Shown here: piece by piece, positions 35,401 through 35,736 of the stretch
Layout: each line of letters starts with the position of its first letter
Position numbering within the stretch: the first letter of the stretch is position 1
Assembly: GCA_964559125.1 (NCBI GenBank)
Contig: CAZLGW010000047.1
Coordinates: 1-35,736 of the forward strand
DNA from: Ravibacter sp964559125
GTDB taxonomy: Bacteria; Bacteroidota; Bacteroidia; Cytophagales; Spirosomataceae
Length of the DNA stretch: 35,736 nt
Direction: 5' to 3'
Made by a program: the position numbers and the translations under genes
Notes under the pieces: model-generated
The model's database searches: none
Seen by the model: only the letters and a program-made list of their open reading frames with translations
What the model was told of the DNA's origin: nothing

Positions 35401-35736
35401 AAAAAAATACGGGAAAGACAATATGAAACGGTTCCTGAAGGAAGAGCTGGACAGGTACCTTCGCGGACGGGCAAACGAGGCCAAAAAAGAAAATACGTTT
35501 ATTAACTGCAACCGGCCCTATCAATGGTACTACAAAGGGAGTCTGATCCTGTACGGGCTTCGTGACCTGATCGGCGATGAGGTGCTGAACAACGCGCTAA
35601 GGGAATTCAGGGATGAATTCGCTCTTCGGGAAGAGCCTCCTTTCCCGGGAAGCAGCGACCTGTTTGACTACCTGGAAAAAGTAACCCCCGATTCGCTGAA
35701 GTATTACCTGGAGGATACCTGGAAGAAGATAACGCT
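32441..35736 (+). CDS. ABC-2 permease fused to M1-family aminopeptidase (C-terminus beyond window)
   Basis: ATG 32441, open to the window edge (1098 codons and 2 bases), so it is partial at the 3' end. Residues 1 to about 590 hold roughly a dozen hydrophobic helices of ABC-2 permease type (FWQIFTFEIRYRLGRP at the start, then a second FEFLNIVRDNYFR-like unit). From about residue 600 the protein is soluble and ends in an M1 metallopeptidase. The zinc site is HELAH (951-955), with Glu975 in SESLAEY as the likely third ligand. Spacing between the second His and this Glu is 19 residues, against the usual 18. The peptidase should face the periplasm. It pairs with the ATPase gene upstream. Confidence 0.9.
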   Translation, partial: MFWQIFTFEIRYRLGRPATWAYFSIFLLIGFLTVATGWSPASEKVMHNAPWTMASENIVISLFMMMVCSAVMGVPLARDIEHNTGNYLYALPITKGGYFWGRFWGSFLFVLLIGTGYNFGAIAGSFLGPIFDWVPAERIGNYGIWNYFYPYFTFAVSNLFLASTIFFALVSFTRNVRVVYSASIVLLIAYFLGNFLVRDIENHKLIKILDPFMINTLSLETRFMTPFEKNNLQVPFSHFYAWNRLIWIGLSVILILAAYSRFGFEKFLKTTTRKSKSEEKQETAPAALPEKTEQVFGARYNWPVLRELTKVEFLNIVRDNYFRAILLGGLIMLVLDIWIGNTIYGVSYKPLTIFLMDYKGYDYNLFVFIILLFYTGEAMHRERATRFYTIGDALPVSNFILYLSKLLSLAGIALILVTIPLLVGVIIQTIKGFTQYELGIYAAELYLLTFPGFLQMILLSFAIHIVVNSKFAAHGIALLIWVSLFLLRNFAEMDYNLLFYFFTPDYKWSDMNGLGHFAPPLFWFNFYWLAAGLLLASVAYLFFQRGVSGSWKERWRVARSRFKGLSVAAILVSAVCWLGSGAYIYYNVSYLNNYYSASEQRQNKALYEKALKKYENLAQPKITRLNVKADIYTEERRMELNVQADIRNKSGEPISELHLLDPDDRDYTVRLNGKLLDYSTPLTIPYSKFSFLRKGEKTYPYHIYKLDEAIQPGDSALLEFRITKKSKGFLNNGFGREVVYNGTFYSNLLPSFGYSQEEELESDEYRKKYGLKEKTDDLPPHTDEKGRRTLLFSDDADLVHFEATLSTSPDQIAIAPGYLQKSWEENGRKYFHYIQDTPIQLMATVVSARYETLKDEVMITDSQRVNIEIFYDKKHAFNLDRFKAAYVDGLRYFSEVYGPFQFRQMRLMEFPRYANFAQSFANTVPYSEDFGWVADFSNPDDFDYAYFVTAHELAHQWWGHQVAPNRTRGSNLISESLAEYTALILSEKKYGKDNMKRFLKEELDRYLRGRANEAKKENTFINCNRPYQWYYKGSLILYGLRDLIGDEVLNNALREFRDEFALREEPPFPGSSDLFDYLEKVTPDSLKYYLEDTWKKIT

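Noticed and set aside
1..35736. CRISPR array, tRNA/rRNA genes, IS elements or att sites
   Set aside because: I saw no regularly spaced short repeats, no cloverleaf-like or rRNA sequence, no transposase or integrase gene and no terminal inverted repeats, although accessory genes and pseudogenes are present.

Overview
The window is about 36 kb from a Bacteroidota chromosome, most likely Cytophagales or Chitinophagales; I cannot name the genus. The evidence is two proteins with type IX secretion (T9SS) sorting tails, SusC-style carboxypeptidase-regulatory plus TonB-receptor architecture, DUF4374 lipoproteins, Bacteroidota -7 boxes (TAnnTTTG), and an ABC permease fused to an M1 peptidase.

Layout. 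(1) 1-504: the 3' end of a VapB-like antitoxin overlapping a VapC-like PIN toxin. (2) 505-7705: a secreted-protein region. It holds a T9SS beta-helix adhesin-like protein with three ~320-residue repeats, two tandem paralogous secreted proteins of unknown function on the minus strand, and a broken BspA/DUF285-type T9SS protein. The adhesin and the broken gene share a ~110 bp upstream element about 90% identical, which points to segmental duplication. (3) 7712-7921: dodecin. (4) 8175-15582: an iron/siderophore-type uptake locus. In order it encodes an ECF sigma factor, a short membrane anti-sigma-like protein, a DUF4374-like lipoprotein, a TonB receptor, a second DUF4374 lipoprotein, a long perfect hairpin, and a PepSY-TM reductase-like protein. 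The last three resemble the Bacteroides XusABC xenosiderophore system.

(5) 15589-26844, minus strand: an accessory or defence-type island. Its most notable gene encodes a 2267-residue protein with an N-terminal caspase-like protease (His88/Cys141), a complete NACHT NTPase and about 1500 residues of helical repeats. It is preceded by a 100-residue protein resembling EACC1 (effector-associated constant component 1). Together they look like an NTP-dependent biological conflict (anti-phage/suicide) system. Upstream lie a decayed sugar-porter tail, a Tat-exported glycoside-hydrolase-like protein, and a Ser/Thr kinase with an unusual C-terminal domain. (6) 27135-27569: a dinD pseudogene with a large internal deletion and two cancelling frameshifts.

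(7) 27575-35736: core genes. hemF (minus) diverges from leuS, followed by an ABC ATPase gene and its partner, an ABC permease/M1 aminopeptidase fusion that runs off the right edge.

The best candidate for an interesting system is the EACC1-like plus caspase-NACHT pair, possibly with the nearby kinase. The duplicated promoter element, the lesions in the two pseudogenes and the two-lipoprotein Xus-like locus are secondary points of interest.
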